The translations under genes were made by a program, and so were the position numbers. Positions 6,017-7,432 of a stretch of DNA of 7,432 nt are shown piece after piece. Within the stretch, counting starts at the first letter, position 1, and each line of letters opens with the position of its first letter. Origin of the DNA: Candidatus Avimonoglobus intestinipullorum (GTDB taxonomy: Bacteria; Bacillota; Clostridia; UBA1381); NCBI GenBank assembly GCA_018714645.1, contig DVND01000034.1, positions 1 to 7,432 of the forward strand, in the 5' to 3' direction. The notes beneath the pieces were generated by a model. It worked only from the letters and a program-made list of their open reading frames with translations. It made no database searches and had not been told where the DNA came from.

Positions 6017-6358
6017 ATGCCAGGAACAAGAAAGCTGAACCTGCCAACAGACCAGAGGATGGCGCTCCTGAGAAACCAGGTGACCAGCCTGCTGGAGAAA
6101 GGCAGAATTGAAACAACACTGACAAGGGCAAAAGAAACAAGAAGCTTGGCCGAGAAGATGATTACGCTTGGAAAAGCGAATACGCTGCATACCCGCCGGC
6201 AGGCTTTGGCATTTATAACAAGTGAAGACGTCGTAAAAAAGCTGTTTGACGAAATCGCGCCGAAGTACGTGGAGAGAAACGGCGGATATACGAGAATTAT
6301 CCAAACAGGCCCGCGCCGCGGTGATGCTGCGCCCATGGCGATTTTGGAATTGGTTTGA
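6017..6358 (+). CDS. rplQ: 50S ribosomal protein L17
   Basis: L17 binds 23S rRNA near the peptide exit tunnel of the large subunit and is the last gene of the alpha operon in most bacteria. The product is 113 residues, the short Gram-positive length. It has the family beginning PGTRKLNLPTDQRMALLRNQ (2-21), the signature RIETTLTRAKETRSLAEKMITLGK (30-53) and the ending GGYTRIIQTGPRRGDAAPMA (89-108), then ILELV. Start ATG 6017 is seven bases after AAAGGAGGT (6001-6009); an in-frame TTG at 6011 is too close to the binding site. The gene begins 30 bases after rpoA and is followed within six bases by a strong terminator, so it closes the operon. Confidence 0.98.
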   Translation: MPGTRKLNLPTDQRMALLRNQVTSLLEKGRIETTLTRAKETRSLAEKMITLGKANTLHTRRQALAFITSEDVVKKLFDEIAPKYVERNGGYTRIIQTGPRRGDAAPMAILELV

Positions 6359-6363
6359 TATGT

Positions 6364-6399
6364 AATAAAAAAAGATGTGGTTCACATCTTTTTTTATTT
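6364..6399 (+). terminator. Factor-independent terminator after rplQ
   Basis: A perfect 16-pair palindrome: arm 6364-6379 (containing AAAAAAAGATGTG) pairs with 6383-6398 (containing CACATCTTTTTTT), with the triloop GTT (6380-6382). The seven Ts on the 3' side are the termination tract, and the matching seven As on the 5' side make it able to act on both strands. It starts six bases after the rplQ stop and ends the ribosomal operon transcript. Confidence 0.93.
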
Positions 6400-6410
6400 A
6401 TATGCCGTTT

Positions 6411-6440
6411 TTGCATAAAAAATTATGATTTGGGTATACT
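6411..6440 (+). promoter_or_regulatory. Possible sigma-A promoter between the two terminators
   Basis: A -10 element TATACT (6435-6440, five of six consensus bases) is preceded by TTGCAT (6411-6416, three of six) at 18 bases. A start near 6447 would give a transcript of roughly 65-70 bases ending at the second terminator. The -35 match is poor, so this is tentative. Confidence 0.3.
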
Positions 6441-6445
6441 GTTGC

Positions 6446-6459
6446 TGTGATCGAAAACA
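6446..6459 (+). promoter_or_regulatory. cre-like palindrome (possible CcpA site)
   Basis: TGTGATCGAAAACA matches the cre consensus TGWNANCGNTNWCA at all specified positions but one (A instead of T at position 10). It is an imperfect palindrome around a central CG, with 10 of 14 positions symmetric. It sits just after the possible -10 at 6435-6440 and about 94 bases upstream of the glucokinase -35. A catabolite-control role upstream of a glucose kinase is plausible, but a one-mismatch 14-mer can arise by chance. Confidence 0.3.
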
Positions 6460-6513
6460 ACATACAATCGTATATATCCTCAAAAACCGCCGTTCCCCCT
6501 TTAGGCGGTTTTT
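6447..6513 (+). ncRNA. Possible short intergenic transcript
   Basis: If the weak promoter at 6411-6440 is active, transcription would start near 6447 and stop at the hairpin 6482-6513, giving an RNA of about 67 bases. The body is AT-rich with only a small internal hairpin, ATAC (6462-6465) with GTAT (6470-6473). I recognise no known RNA family. Its frame starting GTG 6447 has no ribosome binding site. The alternative is that the second hairpin simply catches read-through from the ribosomal operon. Confidence 0.2.
6482..6513 (+). terminator. Second factor-independent terminator
   Basis: AAAAACCGCC (6482-6491) pairs perfectly with GGCGGTTTTT (6504-6513) around a 12-base C-rich loop (6492-6503). 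The GC-core stem followed by five Ts is a standard intrinsic terminator and, having five As on the other side, could work on both strands. It lies 83 bases after the first terminator and 26 bases before the glucokinase promoter, so it insulates that gene or ends a short separate RNA. Confidence 0.85.
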
Positions 6514-6574
6514 ACATAAAATATATTTTTGATATATGGTTGACATTGACGGGGAATTTTACTATAATTAAACC
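6514..6574 (+). promoter_or_regulatory. Consensus sigma-A promoter of the ROK kinase gene
   Basis: TTGACA (6540-6545) and TATAAT (6563-6568) are both exact consensus hexamers with the ideal 17-base spacer. Transcription should start near 6575, leaving a leader of about 24 bases. The stretch 6514-6538 immediately upstream is almost entirely A and T and could act as an UP element for the alpha C-terminal domain. TTGAC is repeated at 6546-6550 just after the -35. I see no clear operator in the spacer. Confidence 0.92.
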
Positions 6575-6598
6575 AGTATTTTATTTGGAGGAATCGGT

Positions 6599-7432
6599 AT
6601 GTACATAGGAATTGATTTGGGCGGAACCAATATTGCAGTCGGCGTTGTGACAGACGCGGGGGAAATCCTCGCACAGGACTCGGTTCCCACTTTGGCGGAA
6701 CGGGAGTATCCGGAAATTGTGAAAGATATGGCGATGCTTTGCGAGCGCGTGGCAAAAGAAGCGGGCTGCACCATGCAGGATATTAAGGCCATTGGCATTG
6801 GATGTCCCGGCTCTATCGACAGGAAGAACGGAATCGTGTCCTATGCGAACAATTTGAAAATGGATCATACGCCTTTGGCGGCAGAACTGCAAAAGTATTT
6901 TGACCTGCCGGTGCAAGTGGAAAACGACGCCAATGCCGCGGCGTTTGGGGAATATATGATAAACGGAGAAGGCGTGGATCATTTTATTTTTATCACATTG
7001 GGCACGGGCGTTGGCGGCGGAATCATTATTAATAAGGAAATTTACAGCGGCTTCAACGGCGCCGGCGGCGAACTGGGCCATTTTACGCTGGTCTTTGACG
7101 GCGAACCCTGTACCTGCGGCAACGCTGGGTGCTGGGAGGCCTATGCTTCGGTGACAGCGCTGATCCGTCAGACAAAAGCGGCGATGGAGAAAAACCCTGA
7201 CAGCCTGATACACAGCATTGTGGCGCAGCAAGGCAAGGTGAACGGGCGGACGGCCTTTGACGCGGCAAAACAGGGCGACAAGGCGGCGCAGGAGGTTGTG
7301 GATACCTATGTTTCCTATGTTGCAGCGGGCGTGATGAGCATGATTAACATTTTTCAGCCGGAAAAATTTGTCATCGGCGGCGGAATCAGCAAAGAAGGCG
7401 ACCGTCTGCTGAAACCGATCATTGATTTTGTC
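6599..7432 (+). CDS. glk: ROK-family sugar kinase, probable glucokinase (3' end cut off)
   Basis: ROK kinases phosphorylate free sugars with ATP; the glucokinase group makes glucose 6-phosphate in the cytosol. The frame is open for 278 codons to the window edge, against about 310-320 for the family, so roughly 35-45 residues are missing. Visible elements are the ATP phosphate-binding strand DLGGTNIAVG (6-15), the sugar-binding IGIGCPGSID (65-74), VENDANAAAFGE (107-118) with catalytic base D110, the phosphate loop TLGTGVGGG (133-141), and the ROK zinc motif GGELGH (156-161) followed by CTCGNAGCWE (171-180), giving ligands H161, C171, C173 and C178. The adenosine-side VIGGGIS lies at 258-264. 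There is no N-terminal helix-turn-helix, so it is a kinase and not a ROK repressor. GGAGGA (6587-6592) is six bases before ATG 6599. Sugar specificity (glucose, ManNAc or other) cannot be settled by eye, so the symbol is provisional. Confidence 0.88.
   Translation, partial: MYIGIDLGGTNIAVGVVTDAGEILAQDSVPTLAEREYPEIVKDMAMLCERVAKEAGCTMQDIKAIGIGCPGSIDRKNGIVSYANNLKMDHTPLAAELQKYFDLPVQVENDANAAAFGEYMINGEGVDHFIFITLGTGVGGGIIINKEIYSGFNGAGGELGHFTLVFDGEPCTCGNAGCWEAYASVTALIRQTKAAMEKNPDSLIHSIVAQQGKVNGRTAFDAAKQGDKAAQEVVDTYVSYVAAGVMSMINIFQPEKFVIGGGISKEGDRLLKPIIDFV

Noticed and set aside
5824..6336. 170-codon open frame on the - strand across rpoA, the rpoA-rplQ gap and rplQ
   Set aside because: It spans two well-conserved genes, has a low-complexity Ser/Phe-rich product typical of antisense reading, and has no plausible translation signals.
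6401..6417. Hairpin TATGC/GCATA after the first terminator
   Set aside because: Only five pairs around a seven-base loop; expected by chance in AT-rich sequence. It overlaps the weak -35 of the candidate promoter but I cannot support a function.
6447..6599. Open frame from GTG 6447 running about 50 codons up to the kinase start
   Set aside because: No ribosome binding site, and it crosses a terminator hairpin and a promoter; the AT-rich, unstructured product looks random.
6581..7231. 216-codon open frame on the - strand opposite the kinase gene
   Set aside because: It is a shadow of the ROK gene. The + strand frame carries all family motifs, and the - strand product (His, Arg, Cys-rich) shows no recognisable domain.
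1..7432. CRISPR arrays, insertion sequences, phage genes, toxin-antitoxin pairs, tRNA or rRNA genes
   Set aside because: I looked for repeats with regular spacers, terminal inverted repeats, recombinase motifs and tRNA-like cloverleafs and saw none. Base composition is even across the coding part and drops only in the rplQ-glk gap.

Overview
This window is a run of housekeeping genes, all on the + strand: the end of an spc-type ribosomal protein operon, the alpha operon, and the start of a separate sugar-kinase gene. It most likely comes from a member of the Clostridia (Firmicutes/Bacillota), perhaps an Oscillospiraceae-like or Christensenellaceae-like gut or anaerobic lineage. Supporting this are the Gram-positive gene order secY-adk-map-(KOW protein)-infA-rpmJ-rpsM-rpsK, the zinc-binding LID in adenylate kinase, a 314-residue RpoA with a Clostridia-like N-terminus, an S4 lacking the zinc cysteines and encoded inside the alpha cluster, and strong AGGAGG-type ribosome binding sites. 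The species cannot be named from sequence reading alone.

Layout: 1-52, last codons of rplO (L15). 53-1384, secY (TTG start abutting the rplO stop). 1410-2045, adk. 2072-2818, map. 2828-3118, small KOW-domain RNA-binding protein. 3105-3323, infA (TTG start, overlapping the KOW gene by 14 bases). 3337-3450, rpmJ, a 37-residue gene. 3451-3566, a 116-base untranslated gap with a GNRA-capped hairpin. 3567-3935, rpsM; 3956-4354, rpsK; 4389-4982, rpsD; 5042-5986, rpoA; 6017-6358, rplQ. 6359-6598, a 240-base AT-rich intergenic region with two factor-independent terminators, a possible short transcript, a cre-like palindrome and a perfect-consensus sigma-A promoter. 6599 to the window end, a ROK-family glucokinase, truncated by the window edge.

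How it works together: the genes from rplO to rplQ supply ribosomal proteins of both subunits, initiation factor 1, the RNA polymerase alpha subunit, the membrane protein channel, N-terminal methionine removal and adenylate balancing, so they tie translation, transcription and secretion capacity together. Spacing is tight (0-38 bases, with one overlap) apart from the rpmJ-rpsM gap. The perfect hairpin after rplQ ends this unit, and the ROK gene has its own promoter.

I did not find an undescribed multi-gene system. What deserves a second look is non-coding: the rpmJ-rpsM leader (possible S4 autoregulatory site, by analogy with the E. coli alpha operon) and the region between the two terminators upstream of the glucokinase. 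Several start codons also differ from the longest open frames (KOW protein, infA, rpsM, rpoA, rplQ).
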